Positions 1 to 12,663 of a DNA stretch of 64,000 nt are shown here, in pieces (within the stretch, counting starts at the first letter, position 1; each line of letters starts with the position of its first letter). A program made the position numbers and the translations under genes. The notes below the pieces were generated by a model. It searched no databases and had not been told where the DNA came from. It worked only from the letters and a program-made list of their open reading frames with translations. The stretch is from contig CM049316.1 of NCBI GenBank assembly GCA_026874595.1, positions 75,313,676 through 75,377,675 of the forward strand, read 5' to 3'. The DNA is from Sipunculus nudus. Its lineage: Eukaryota; Annelida; Sipuncula; Golfingiida; Sipunculidae.

Positions 1-410
1 ACATTTTATGTTAGAATGCGAAACTGGAATATCGAATATCCTAGATTTGAGTGATATTCGATATTCGCGTGGTAGGAGAAATATTCGGTTTTGCATGTGA
101 AAATCGAATATCGAATACCCCTGATTTGAGCGATATTCGATATTCGCATGGTATGAGTGATGTTCGATTTTGCGTGCGAATATCGAATATCGAATATCCC
201 TGATTTGAGTGATATTCGATATTCGCAGGCGAATATCAAAATCGAAAATCCCCGATTTTAGTGATATTCGATATTGTATGCTATGTTGATATTTTATGTT
301 AGCATGCGAATATCGAATATCCCTGATTTGAGTGATATTCGATATTCGCATTGTCGGAGTGATATTCGGTTTTGCATATGAATATCGAATTTCAAATATC
401 GGTCCAACTT
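1..410. repeat. 79-bp tandem repeat with internal inverted repeats
   Basis: Copies of a unit beginning GATTTGAGTGATATTCGATA start near 44, 123, 202, 254 and 325. Spacings are 79, 79, 52 and 71 bp, so two copies are full length and later ones carry deletions. Each unit ends with GAATATCGAATATC and begins with its near reverse complement GATATTCGATATTCG, so every unit could fold into a hairpin. The array runs off the left edge of the window. It has no coding character: the open frames here are short and made of the repeat itself. Confidence 0.85.
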
Positions 411-1007
411 CAGTCCCGTGCAACTCCATCCCAGGATACCCGCAAGTGGACAGTAATAGGGGCAGCTCGTATAGGCCATGTATACATACATGCTTGGAAA
501 TTAGGTCAAGGTAAACAAATAAATATCAGGAGTAATCTATTAACTGTGATTGTTACCCTCCCCCAGAGATCAGTGTTTGAAAACCAGCCGACTTGGAGAG
601 GTAGCTCAAACACTGTGGATCAATATAGATATTTAAAGAATGTGAATAGACAATTTATCGCATGTCAGTTTATATATATATATATTGACATATATCATTG
701 CTTGTTTTTTTTTTAAATTGCTGAAGTAGTAAAGTTAAAAATATTAACTGAAAAGCTGCGATAGCTATATGACAATGAAATTACACCCCCCCCCCCAAAA
801 AAAAAAATAGGGGAGGTTATGTGTCCGCCGTTTTTTATTTTTACCGTGTGTGTGGTTTTCCAGGAAGAATCATATTTTATTCTGTGAATTTCAAACTGAC
901 GAGCCATCTGGCCCGGAGGATGTTATTTTATATGGGGTTTGAATATTTTTATTCCATTCACCGCATGTGAGAGTCCTGATCCCGACTTCCATGTTGAATT
1001 TCGAGAG
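411..1007. other. Non-coding stretch, nothing recognised
   Basis: This is AT-rich sequence with a short (TA)n tract near 672-684 and a C-run/A-run pair near 785-807. I see no open frame with splice signals or recognisable protein similarity. Confidence 0.5.
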
Positions 1008-1385
1008 AGTGTTCGCTCTCTGAATGCTGTCTTTTTGTCTTGATTGAGTATGTGCTCTCTGACTGCTGTCTTTTTTTTGGTTATGTGCTCTCTTCATTAG
1101 TGCTTTATATTTGTCTTGGTGGAGGTATGTGCTCTCTGAGTGCTTTCTGTTTTTTCTTGGTGGAGGTATGTGCTCTCTGAGTGTTGACTGTTTGTCTTGG
1201 TGGAGATATGTGCTCTCTTTGTGTTGTTAACTTTTGTTGGTGGAGTTTTGTGCTCTATGAGGGTTGTCTAATTGTCTTGGCAGAGGTATGTGCTCTCTTT
1301 GTGTTGTTTACTTGTGTTGGTTGAGGTTTGTGCTCTATGAGGGTTGTCTGTTTGTCTTGGTGGAGGTATGTGCGCTCTGAATGCG
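1008..1385. repeat. 40-bp minisatellite
   Basis: The anchor TGCTCTCT and close variants recur at 1051, 1086, 1130, 1171, 1211, 1251, 1291, 1331 and 1371. Spacing is 35-44 bp, settling to exactly 40 bp in the right half. The unit also carries TTGTCTTGGTGGAGGTATG. Alternating sub-variants (CTCTTTGTG versus CTATGAGGG) in the last five copies suggest an 80-bp dimer that arose later than the 40-bp monomer. Confidence 0.85.
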
Positions 1386-1572
1386 GTACGGATTGTATAT
1401 GATATGTGCCAGTCATCGTTTATGAAAGTCCATATTATTTTATAAATCGCGTCTGGCATCATTGTCAGTATAAATGCGAGAGAATAAGACGTTATGATGT
1501 AAGGAGGAATACAAATTTTAGGTAATCAAATAAATGTACCAGACCTTACTGATTATTGTGTTAACTTAATGA

Positions 1573-1574
<2 letters not shown>

Positions 1575-1641
<67 letters not shown>
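1575..1641. repeat. (TA)n microsatellite
   Basis: A nearly uninterrupted TA dinucleotide tract of about 65 bp. Confidence 0.95.
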
Positions 1642-1646
<5 letters not shown>

Positions 1647-1778
1647 TTAATTATGGCATAACTGAGGTATAGTGACTCAGATCTACCACATGCTTCAACA
1701 TGTCATGCTCTGTTACTAAACATAAAGCGTTGTGTAACCGCGGAGGAAAGACTGCATTCCCGCAGATAATTTCTAATA

Positions 1779-1828
1779 CACACCCACACACACACATACA
1801 CACACACACATATATATATATATAGTTT

Positions 1829-1876
<48 letters not shown>
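1779..1876. repeat. Compound (CA)n/(TA)n microsatellite
   Basis: CA repeats pass into two TA tracts. The tyrosine/isoleucine/valine-rich minus-strand open frame over this tract is a product of the microsatellite. Confidence 0.9.
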
Positions 1877-1878
<2 letters not shown>

Positions 1879-2245
1879 TATATAATAAAAACTTCAAAGT
1901 TCTTTTCAGGGAACGAACCAATTAACCTCCTTTAACTGACATCCCGTTTGGCTCTGTTGAACATTACTAATATAACAGCATAATTAATGTATGGCCTGGC
2001 ATTCATAAAATTCTAATATGTATCCGGATGTCTTCCTTTTATTATACCACAGCTCCTTGGTGAGTGCAATTAAAAGTATTCGGTAGCAAATGAAAACAAA
2101 ATTAGCTAGAATTTAATGGCGGAGTTTGTCATCCTGCTGTACAATCTACCTACACTAGGAGTACCAGACAAACACCAACCCAGGTATTGCTTTTCATTTA
2201 TTTAAATATATCATGTGGCCAGTCAAAACTGACCGGGCGTTTCTG

Positions 2246-2552
2246 ATATATAAGGGCACAAAAGTGCACCCAACCGGATCAACTGGCTCACGGGAAAAAA
2301 CAAACCGGACGGATTTGACAGTTGTTAGCAGATATTAATCCATTAAAATAAAAATGGTGTTCGTTATAACAAGGCTTTTTAGTTCGCCTTTATGGTGCCC
2401 TACTATGAAATCTTTAACAGTTCGTTCTATTCCCAGCATTAACCTGAAAGTGCAAGCTTATATCCGTACGACCATCATTTGTTTGAGGTCAACCCTTACC
2501 AGGACATGCAGACAAAAGTGTTAAAGGAACCTATCCAGAATATTATACCAGG
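2246..2552 (+). other. Exon-like segment with TATA-like box and a good splice donor; unrecognised
   Basis: A TATATAAG element lies at about 2249-2256. An ATG at 2354 opens a 57-codon frame ending near 2513. In a different frame, 2443-2552 reads PESASLYPYDHHLFEVNPYQ and continues into a perfect-looking donor, CCAG|GTATGT, near 2552. A TTCCCAG acceptor-like site precedes it at about 2436, but the second frame has a TAA directly after that acceptor. Either a different acceptor is used or this is a relic or chance. No family is recognised. The evidence is codon-like composition plus one donor. Confidence 0.25.
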
Positions 2553-2934
2553 TATGTTATTACACCTGTTATGGTGTGGCTTCTCTCAAATCATTATGTA
2601 TAAAAATGGAAATAAACTTGCTTCGGGCGCGATCAGGGGCACAAATCAAATGTCCTCAACTTGCTTGGGTATTGTCATGCATGGGTAAAATTGTATCTCT
2701 GATCCTATATTCCTGTTATGGAAAACCGTTGACTGTGGAATTCTCACAAACTCAACCATAGCACTAAATTATAACATATATAAAACATGTCAATTGAAGC
2801 GTGTTAGGCTATGTACCAGGATGTTTCTATGGGAAACTTGTTATTAATCCAAAATGAACTAATAGCGTGAGAACATATATATGTTATGGTAAATGTTAAT
2901 GTGATACCTGCTATAACAGCCAGTCCCCCTCTCT

Positions 2935-3060
2935 GTCCGTCTATCCGTGTCTTCCTGTCTCTGTCTCTGTCTCTCTCTGTCTGTCTGTCTATATATATAT
3001 ATAAATATACAAAAAATATATATATATAATATAATATATATAAAAATATACAAAAACCTG
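2935..3060. repeat. (TCTG)n/(TCTC)n and (TA)n microsatellites
   Basis: Pyrimidine-rich CTGT and CTCT repeats are followed by interrupted TA tracts. The minus-strand frame rich in Arg, Asp and Gln over it reflects the repeat. Confidence 0.9.
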
Positions 3061-3239
3061 CTATCATGTATACACAGACAAGTATAGATTCAGCTTCTTT
3101 TTATCAGTTGGGTTATTCCAATGAAATCTTCAGGCCTAATTAGAAAAATTGCGTGTGAAAATAAACATACTATGGTAAATATTTGTTAACCTTTAATTGC
3201 AAATATTTGTGTGTACACTTCCTGTTTGTCTGTCCGTCC

Positions 3240-3259
3240 GTTTCTCTCTCTTTTCACTT

Positions 3260-3302
<43 letters not shown>

Positions 3303-3308
3303 GTATAG

Positions 3309-3343
<35 letters not shown>

Positions 3344-3375
3344 ATTATTAATGCATACACATCATATATGCCATC

Positions 3376-3419
<44 letters not shown>

Positions 3420-3437
3420 TTATATATATAGACAAAT
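3240..3437. repeat. (CT)n plus (TA)n microsatellites
   Basis: A (CT)n tract near 3263-3298 is followed by two long TA tracts to about 3430. It lies directly downstream of the minus-strand cysteine-rich exon. Confidence 0.95.
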
Positions 3438-3461
3438 AGGCCTAAAATAGGCATAATTGGC

Positions 3462-3691
3462 CTAATTACACAAGGCCTGTGTGCAAGCAAACGTGCCTTC
3501 TCCATCGCATGTTACAGTCGTCTTTGAAGCTGGCCCCCAACGACCGTTATTGAAACAGGAGCTCTGACAAGCAACCAAGGTGCACGCGTTGAGGCCGTCA
3601 GATCCGCTGGTGCAGTCATTACAACCGTCCAGGCTGAAGCGATCACCGACCGAGTGCTCATCACCGTCAATGTCGATACAGTGTTTCTCTG
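3462..3691 (-). CDS. Small secreted-type cysteine-rich protein, terminal exon (VWC/pacifastin-like spacing)
   Basis: The minus-strand frame from 3691 down to the TAG at 3462 encodes a compact Cys-rich module. It opens EKHCIDIDGDEHSVGDRF, then GCNDCTSGSDGLNACTLVAC, then a second Cys cluster ending ACTQALCN and stop. The GCN-x-C core, an acidic/Gly segment and a following ACT-x-x-AC resemble single VWC or pacifastin light-chain modules, though a Ser sits where many members have the third Cys of the core. Nine Cys lie after the Glu-Lys-His start, so one would be unpaired. The frame stays open upstream to 3779 through a hydrophobic stretch (FFVPVCVVLVTA) that could be a signal-peptide core. Alternatively, an AG acceptor at 3692-3693 after a pyrimidine tract splices in a separate first exon. 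The predicted role, a small extracellular inhibitor or matrix protein, is inference only. Confidence 0.5.
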
Positions 3692-3779
3692 CTGTTACCA
3701 GCACCACACACACAGGTACAAAAAAAGAGGATGAAATATTACCTACTTTATAATGAAATATAATGATTAGCAGAGGCAA

Positions 3780-6700
3780 AAGTAGGGTAACAGGCAGAAT
3801 ACCTATGATTTGTTATCTGCATTTGGTCCTTCTGCAGACTCAAATCCTCATATATACTCAATGATCAAGTCTTCACCGGAGCTCTCTAGCAATGTACACC
3901 TTATAAGGGCTTCCTATCTAATGCATATTCTTGTCCAAAAGTTAAATGCAGACTCTCATAAATAAGGTTTTGTTTTTGTCGAAGATAAACATATGATATT
4001 CGTAATTAATTTATTTTTACCCTAATTGCGTAGAGGACAACTAAAAAATTTTCCATGTTACAGGGCAAATATTAATCCACAGAACTTAAATAATAGAAAC
4101 CCGGACAGCTGGTGCTTGGCATAAACAAGCCAACCGATCCGTTGCATATTTAATAATCTTTTTAAAGGCGTGCGAAGAACCTACAAATGAAATTATTGTA
4201 TCGAACATGTGTTTAGGTTGATGTTATTTTCCAAATTCAGTCAATGTGAGTCGTGTGCATACTTGTTGACAGCAAGATGACACGGGGTCATGACTGAGCG
4301 AAAAAGGTATAGGATCACTGTAATCTATCAATATAACCCAACGAAAGGATATATGGGAACACCAGTCACCCCTTTAAGTGAGACAGAAACTTTTTATTTG
4401 TTTATATCCATGCGGCTAATTTTACCATAAAGAGAGCGAAATAAAAACAGTTGTTGCTATTTTTCTAGGGCAGTTTATTTTTTTGTGCATATACAGTAAA
4501 ACTAAAGAAAAAGAACATGAAGTTCAGATTCAGTAGCTTACCTATAAATGTGAAGATTGCAGCCTTTATGTTGAACTATTGGTATATTTGTGGTGATGTT
4601 CTCAGTATTATGCAAATTCTGATGTACGGTCAGTCACACGCTGATCTGTATATATATAGCCTTGTTTAAATGTGTGATAGATATCCAACATATTATATTG
4701 TCAACTTAATTATATTATTATTATTACACTTATAGATTATTGTCATTAATGTACAGTTCACGCCCGTCCATAGTTTATGTCAAATTTTATTATACAACAT
4801 TTATTTACTTAATTATAATATCCCGGACCAGTTCATGAATGTGTATATGCATGTACCAAATTGCACAAATACATTTAACAAACTTAAATACATGTGTTTA
4901 CCTTTATCTCTATAATTTTTGCATTTACATTAATGACCGAGAAAAGGTGAGGAACAAAAGAGATTTTTCAGAGCATATGTGTCCCGAAGATGTAGAAGGT
5001 AAATCGTTAACTACTCACCAGTTACAGTCCCTCCCATCATTTGCAATTGTTGATAATTATGAAAGTAAAAGTGCTGAATTGCATCTTTAAGTTTATGATG
5101 GATTTATAATATCTGTGGTACCAAGTAATGCCTAAATCCAAAGAACTTGGGTCACAATCACTAGGGGTCCTTGACCGCTCCACGTCCGTCAATATTTCGT
5201 GATAAATATTTCCTGACATTGGTAACGAAAGTAATAATTGTGTATTCGAGGTTATTTGAACCAGTTTTTGTAATTCGGTTATAGAGAAATCTGATATTAA
5301 GAATATATGGTCAGATAAAAAACTTTGCTGGCTTTCCGCCATGATTCATATGGTTCCATAGGAATACCCCTTTAAATTCTTAATGAAATCAAAGTAAATC
5401 CAACTTCAATCGTGATGACGCGTTCATAGACATCCAATTTCAATAGTCGTCCTTAATCGGCCATATGAATTCAACTTCAGTTGCCCGGACGCGGTCGTAT
5501 GATTCCATTACAACTTTCTTGTCGTGGTAATAAAAATCCCTTCCCAAAAATCTTGGTGAAATCATAGGAATCCCATTTCTAATTTCCCGATGCGATCACT
5601 GGAGTCAAGTTTCTAATTTTTTCTTGCGTTTAAATAGAGATTCCAAAAAAAAAATTAATAATGAGCCCCGATAGAAAATGATTTTCTATTACGTAGAGAC
5701 GGAATGGTCAGTTATATGTATGTACAATGTAAGAATGGCCTTTCATTTGTACCAATGTTATCTGGATGAAATGTGGAACAAAATACTTATATAAATTGTT
5801 GATAATCATGGACACATCTTAGCTCAAATTCATTTAAAAATATACTCAGTGTATTTATCGTGTTTGTGTATCACTGAAGAAAAGTTTCAGATGAACCTTT
5901 TGAATTTAAGGCAAACATTATGACTGTGTGATCCTTGTAATGCAGAAATAAAATCTAGCGGAAATAAACCTGTAGTTCCAGTATGAATTATTGTACAGGC
6001 ACCGGGCCGACGATTTGACCTTAAGGTCGAGATGCTGAGCGATCATTACCCGGTTGAGGTGGTTATTTATCAATTAATATATGTAATGGCCTATTAAGGT
6101 AGTCATGTAGTCATGCATGGCACATGTCATAACTGTTGTGTTCAATGGACATGTAATTTGTAATACATCCGTGTGCCGCGGCACGATAAGGTGACCTGGT
6201 CTGTGTTCATTTGACCCATGATAAATATGACGGCTTTGTTTTAGGGTGGCTAGATAGACCAGTGGCGACCCAGATTAAATTCTTGGCTGGCTAAGAGATC
6301 GGTTATGGTGGCTTGCCAGTTTACCCTGGTCCCCCGGTTTTATCCACCTATAGTAACTACTAAACGCCACCATATGTGTCATGTGTATCATTAGTTATTA
6401 TAAAGTTATAATTATTATTATAATTATTATTAATAATAACATATACATAAGCAAAAGGAGGATGAAAAAAATATATACATCAGCATTTTATAATTATTAT
6501 TAGGAAAAAGCCTTGTCAGAAAAGGCTGATACATGTCGATTGAAGATGACGGATACGAATTTTGATGTTGCTAACATGTACTAATGCGATTGACGATGGC
6601 TCGGCCAAGAGAAACTAAATGCAAATGTATAGACAAACCTTTGCATATTCTGAATCGTTAATATATATATATAAATCTGAAATGTACGTATCTGTACACA

Positions 6701-8956
6701 CATAAATACGTATTAATATGGATTATATTTTTGTATATGTTAGTTGCAGATGTCGAAAGAGACTTTATATGTACACGATCTAAGAGGGCAGGCAAGTACC
6801 GGTAAACGTGTGACTATTTTTATATTTATGTGTCGGATTCTCCTACACTTGATTCCTCAAAACCATTTAGCGCTTATTTTGCCGCTTTGATCAAGTACCT
6901 GCTCACTGTTTACAAAAAAGTAGGACAAACTGACTTCACAGGTCATTAAGTGTATGCATTATTTTTTTTTTTCATTCCACACCAGTGCAAGAATAAAATG
7001 ATTTGTATCAATCATTAACCTTTTACTACTCTTGTCCATGTTATAGTGTACACCATAATTACAAATAAACCTTCAATAAATTCCTCACTTTTTCTATCAC
7101 GAAAATGATTGGATATTTTTTTACATAATAACACGTTTTGCCGGATCATTACATAAGATCGCGATGACTGCATAATTGATTGGTTGTCGGTTGTAAATGC
7201 ACACATATTTTAACCTTAGATTTCACAATAATGATAACATACTTGAAAACCGAACCTTAGTTATTTCATAATGTTGCCCCCGTATACAGAAGGTCACCTT
7301 TTAATAAGCCAGTTGAATACCCGAGAATAAACGTAAACACCAAAAATATTTTTCGAGATGATTCTGGTATGTTTTTGTAAATTTACAAATTTGATGATTT
7401 AATGATTGTCTCATTAATTTTATTCCTGTTTTTATTAATAAGATGAGGCGGTGAAGCAACCCAGGGTATTTCTATACCAAGGCTCTCTATGTACGACCTC
7501 AAATCTAGCAGAATGTTTTGATTTAAGATGTGATTTAAAAGTGTGTCTGTCCTTGGTAAACAACCATAAGTGAAGACATTTCCGTCTAAATAAATTTTTC
7601 TTCTGACAATCACGTATATATCACATTAGAACACGTATTGTTATATCCTTATTTTGACCCAATCCTAAGGTACTGTCATTGCGAAAATTAATCAACGTTA
7701 GTGATAGCTCATATAAATAGAGAATCCCGTGACTGAACATAAACAAATCGACAAAATGAAGTTGACATTATAATAATCTTAAAATGTATTGCAACAGTTA
7801 AATTCGGATTCAGTAGCTGATCTAATTCATACTATGTGAGGAATGTAGTAGATTTATAAATAAATTATATTTAAAATGTGTTATGCAATACCATTATTAA
7901 CGTATGATAAATGTTATGATACATGACTAGTGCCGGTACATTCCCCAAGGGGCGTTGGTCCAGGTTAAGTGCTAATCACGTACTTTACAGCTAACAGTAG
8001 GATATACCTGTGCCGAAAAATATCTCCGCCGTTAATTTTGTTGAAGTGTCTTTTTATATTCTAATAAAAAATATATCAACTATAAAAAATCTTTTTCATC
8101 ACAATCATAGCTCTAAAGGATATATTCATTTTATTTCGGGGAATCGCATGTTGCCCCTAATAGGCGTTAATTTGATCTGTGCAGGTTTTTAATCTATTTC
8201 CTCTGTCTAATTCTACAACATTCACCTGATGATCATGTCGCATCCAGTGAAACAGTCTGTAGTGAATTTAAAGTGTTGTTTTTTTCAGTGTTATATATAT
8301 ATATATATATTTATTTATTTATTTATGTCATATAGCGCATATGCGAATGTTACAATCTTTTAGAAACTTTTTGTCACTGAGTTATCGCAGTCACAAGTTC
8401 TAATTCCGTACAGTCACAATGCGTCCGAGCCTTGGAAGAAAACAGGTGGCAGAGAAGGATATTCACGACACATTGTTAATGTCTCACTCACGTGTCATGT
8501 TTACTCATCGGCAGAGTTAGTTCTATGTAAAGGCAACACAACATAACACAGATATCATGCATACGTGTAGGGCTGTCTTAAACGGTAACCACAAATCCCG
8601 CATCAATTGACCTTTTACGTCGACGTATCCTTGTATACGGCCTCAATGAGCAGAAATCTTGCGGAAATTTTGCTTTTATATGTATTGTTTGTTAAATCTT
8701 TTAAACAGCCCGCGTATTCGGAAAACGGTATCATTTTTTATTCAGTAAAACCAGGAAGAACATGCTCTCAAAGTTATACGAATCCTGGTACAAAATAATT
8801 TCCAGTGACCCTCCGGATAATAAAAGGTCGGAAAATAACCAAATATATTTATAACTTGAGGGAACACATAGCTCCTCATGTTTTGATAGACACTAGGTAT
8901 TCTTTTTCACGCTTAAATCATGTATCTCTACCAGACTACATACTGCTGAGAAGAAT
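3780..8956. other. Long AT-rich non-coding region
   Basis: Apart from the possible first exon at 4542-4660, I find no protein-like open frame over 100 codons. A TATAAATA box near 7713 is followed by a five-codon frame only. Short AT microsatellites occur near 6400-6440, 6660-6673 and 8292-8325. A short stretch at 7800-7820 (GGATTCAGTAGCTGAT) resembles the intron sequence next to the 4541 donor, hinting at an old local duplication. Confidence 0.4.
4542..4660 (-). promoter_or_regulatory. Possible promoter and first exon for the Cys-rich exon, with ATA in place of ATG
   Basis: On the minus strand a TATA-like box (4647-4660) is followed about 80 bases on by a stretch reading IKAAIFTFI, then a strong donor ATAG|GTAAGC at 4541/4542. 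Joined to the acceptor at 3692 it continues in frame as A-E-K-H-C. That would give a short signal-peptide-like start, but the codon in the start position (4569-4567) is ATA, not ATG, and the frame is closed by TAG three codons earlier. This could be a coincidence, a dead first exon, or a start at a different site. Confidence 0.25.
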
Positions 8957-9600
8957 AAACCCATTTCTCTGTCAGTTTGTCATATCCTCATAGAAAACTT
9001 TAAATATAAAATACCTTATTTTAACAAGGTGGGAGAAAATCAGGGAACCAGTTGGCAGTCAATGACTGGTCAGACACTGGATGGTCAGACACTGGGTGAT
9101 CAGACACTGGGTGGTCAGACAGTGGGTGGTCAGACACTGGTTGGACACACACTGAGTGGTCATACACTGGACACTGTGTGGTCAGATACTGGGCGGTCAG
9201 ACACAGGGTGGAAAGGGTGGTCAGACACTGGTCGTTCAGACACTTGGTGATCAGACACTGGATGGCAAGACACTGGGTGGTTAGACACTCGGTGGTAAGA
9301 CACTATACTGTCAAACCCATTTCTCTGTCAGTTTGTCATATCCTCATAGAAAACTTTAAATATAAAATACCTTATTTTAACAAGGTGGGAGAAAATCAGG
9401 GAACCAGTTGGCAGTCAATGACTGGTCAGACACTGGATGGTCAGACACTGGGTGATCAGACACTGGGTGGTCAGACAGTGGGTGGTCAGACACTGGTTGG
9501 ACACACACTGAGTGGTCATACACTGGACACTGTGTGGTCAGATACTGGGCGGTCAGACACAGGGTGGAAAGGGTGGTCAGACACTGGTCGTTCAGACACT
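8957..9600. repeat. 356-bp-spaced duplication of the array's left edge
   Basis: Bases 8957-9244 recur at 9313-9600 with no difference that I could see by reading. The copied block contains about 110 bp of unique flank (starting AAACCCATTTCTCTGTCAG) plus the first 15-bp repeat units. Both copies diverge at the same unit (CACTT versus CACTG). This is a direct duplication spanning the unique/array border. Confidence 0.9.
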
Positions 9601-11040
9601 GGGTAGTCAGACAATGGGGAAGTCGGACACTGGGTGGCCAACCACTCGGTGGTCAAACACTGGGTTATTAGACACTGGGTAGTCAGACACATTGTGGTCA
9701 GACAATGGGTGGCAAGACACTGGGTGGTCAGACAATCGGGGGTCAGACACTGGGTGTAAGACACTGGTTAGTCAGGCACTGGATGGCAAAATACTGGATG
9801 GAAAGACACTGTGTGGTCAGACCACTGGTTAGTCAGGCACTGGATGGCAAAATACTGGATGGAAAGACACTGTGTGGTCAGACACTGGGGGTCAAACACT
9901 GTGTATTCAGACACTGGGTGGTCAGACACATGGTTAGACACTGGGTGTGAGACACTAGGTGGTCAGACACTGGGGGGTCAAACACTGTGTAGTCAGACAC
10001 TGTGTGGTCAGACACTGGGTGGTCAGACACTGGGTGAACAGACACTGGGTGGTCAGACGCTGGGTGGTCAGACAGTGAGTGGTCAGACAATTGGGAGGTC
10101 AGACACTGTGTGGTCAGACACTGGGTAGTCAGACACTGGGTGGTCAGACACTAAATGGTCAAAAACTGTGTAGCCAGACACTGTTTCGTCAAACACAGGG
10201 TGGCCAGACACTGAGTGGTGAGACACTTGTTGGACAGACACTGGGTGGTCAGACACATGTCGGAGAGACACTGGGTGGTCAGACACTGTGAGGTTAGACA
10301 CTGGGTTGTCAAACACTGGGTGTTCAGACACTGGGTGATCAGACACTAGGTGTTCAGACACTGGGTGGTCAGACACTGGTTGGACACACACTGAGTGGTC
10401 ATACACTGGACACTGGGTGGTCAGATACTGGGCGGTCAGACACTTGGTGGTCAGACACTGGATGGCAAGACACTGTGTGGTAAGACACTGGGTGGTAAGG
10501 CACTTGTTGGCCAGACACTGGGTAGTCAGACAATGGGAAAGTCAGACACCGGAGGGTCAAGCACTGTGTAGACAGACACTAGGTGGTCAGACACTGGGTG
10601 GTCAGACACTGGGTGGTGAGACACTAGGTGGTCAGACACTTGGGGGTCAGACAATGGGTGGCAAGACACTGGGTGGTCAGACACTGGGTGGTCAGACACT
10701 GGGTGTAAGACACTGGGTAGTCAGGCACTGGATGGCAAGATACTGGATGGAAAGACACTGTGTGGTCAGACACTGTGTGGTCAGACACCGGGGGGTCAAA
10801 CACTGTGTAGTCAGACACTTGATGGTCAGACACTGGGTGGTGAGACACTAGGTGGTCAGACACCGGGTTGTCAAACACTGCGTAGTTAGACAATGTGTGG
10901 TCAGACACCGGATGGTCACACACTGGTTGGTCAGACACTGGGTGGTCAGACGCTGGGTGCCCAGACACTCGGTGGTCAGACACTGTGCGGTCAGACACTG
11001 GGTGGTCAGAAGCTGGGTGGCCAGACACTCGGTGGTCAGA

Positions 11041-12515
11041 CACTGGTTGGTCAGACAATTGGGAGGTCAGACACTGTGTGGTCAGACACTGCGTTGTCAG
11101 ATACTGGGTGGTCAGACACTGAGTGGTCAGACACTGCGTTGTCAGATACTGGGTGGTCAGACACTAGGTGGTCAAACACTGTGTAGTAAGACACTGTGTG
11201 GTCAGACACAGGGTGGCCAGACACTGAGTGGTCAGACACTGGGTGGTCAGACACTGGGTGGTCAGACATTGAGTGGTCACACACTATGTGGCCATGCACT
11301 CCATGGTCAGACACTGGTTTGACAGACACTGGGTGGTCAGGAAATTGGGAGGTCAGACACTGGGTGGCCAACCACTCGGTGGTCAGACACTGTTTGGCCA
11401 ACCACTCTGTGGTCAGACACTGTATGGTTAGACACTGGGTGGTCAGACACTCTGAGGTCAGACACTGGGTGCAAGACACTTGATAGTCAGGCACTAGATG
11501 GCAAGACACTGGTTGGCAAGACAGTGGGTTGTCAAACACTGTGTTCAGGCGTTGTGTAGTCACTCATTGTGTGGTCAGTCTCTGAGGGGTCAGGTACTGG
11601 GACATCTGAACACTGTGCGATCAGACAATGGGTTGTCATACACTGGATTGTCAGACATGGGATGGTTAGACATTTGGTGGTCAGACACTGTGTCGTCATA
11701 CATTGGGTAGTCAGACACTGTGGGTTCAGACAATGGGTGGTCCGACACTTTGCGGTCAGACACTGGGTAGAAAGACAATTGGGAAGTCAGACACTGGGTG
11801 TCCAACCACTCGGTGGTCAAACACTGGGTGTTAAGACACTGGGTAGTTAGACACTTTGTGGTCTGACACTGGGTGGCAAGATACTGGGTGGTCAGACACT
11901 AGGTATATGACATTAGGTAGTCAGGGACTGGATTGCAAGACACTGGTTGGCAAGACAGTGGGTGGTCAGACACTGTGTGGTCAGACACTGGGGGGTCAAA
12001 AACTGTGTGGTCAGACACTGTGTGGTGAAACACTGGGTGGTCAGACACTTGGTGGTCAGACACTCGGTGGGAGACACTGGGTGGTCAGACACTGAGTGGT
12101 CAGACACTGGATTGTCAGACACAGTGTGGTCAGACACTAGGTGGTCAGCCACTGGATTGTCAGACACAGTGTGGTCAGACACTGGGTGGTCAGACTCTGG
12201 GTGACCAAACACTGTGTTCAGGCGTTGTGTGGTCTCACATTGTGTGGTCAGTCTCTGAGGGGTCAAGCACTGGGACGTCTGAACACTGTGCGGTCAGACA
12301 CTGGGTTGTCATACACTGGATTGTCATACACTGGGTGGTCATACACTGGGTGACCAAACACTGTGTTCAGGCGTTGTGTGGTCTCACATTGTTTGGTCAG
12401 TCTCTGAGGGGTCAGGCACAGGGACGTCTGAACACTGTGCGGTCAGACACTGGGTTGTCATACACTGGATTGTCATACACTGGATGGTCATACACTGTGT
12501 GGTCACACACTGGAT
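11041..12515. repeat. Higher-order block I, copy 1
   Basis: This ~1.47-kb block recurs at about 17150-18695. From about 11240 the offset is 6180 bp. Just upstream it is 6195 bp because copy 2 lacks one 15-bp unit, and near 11054 it is 6135 bp because copy 2 has an internal duplication. Identity over the offset-6180 part is high, with isolated substitutions such as TCAGACATGG versus TCAGCCATGG. Confidence 0.85.
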
Positions 12516-12663
12516 TCAGGCGTTGTGTGGTCTCACATTGTTTGGTCAGTCTCTGAGGGGTCAGGCACAGGGACGTCTGAACACTGTGCGGTCAGACACT
12601 GGGTTGTCATACACTGGATTGTCATACACTGGATGGTCATACACTGGGTGGTCAGACACTGTG
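12217..12663. repeat. 149-bp subarray, three copies
   Basis: The variant module TTCAGGCGTTGTGTGGTCTC starts at 12217, 12366 and 12515, exactly 149 bp apart. Since 149 is not a multiple of 15, the higher-order unit is phase-shifted relative to the monomer. Copies 2 and 3 share GGTCAGGCACAGGGACG, where copy 1 has GGTCAAGCACTGGGACG. Confidence 0.85.

Noticed and set aside
1703-1921. Tyr/Ile/Val-rich minus-strand frame
   Set aside because: It is translation of a (TA)n/(CA)n microsatellite. The same applies to frames near 2859-3067, 3197-3439, 50180-50374 and 60642-60827.
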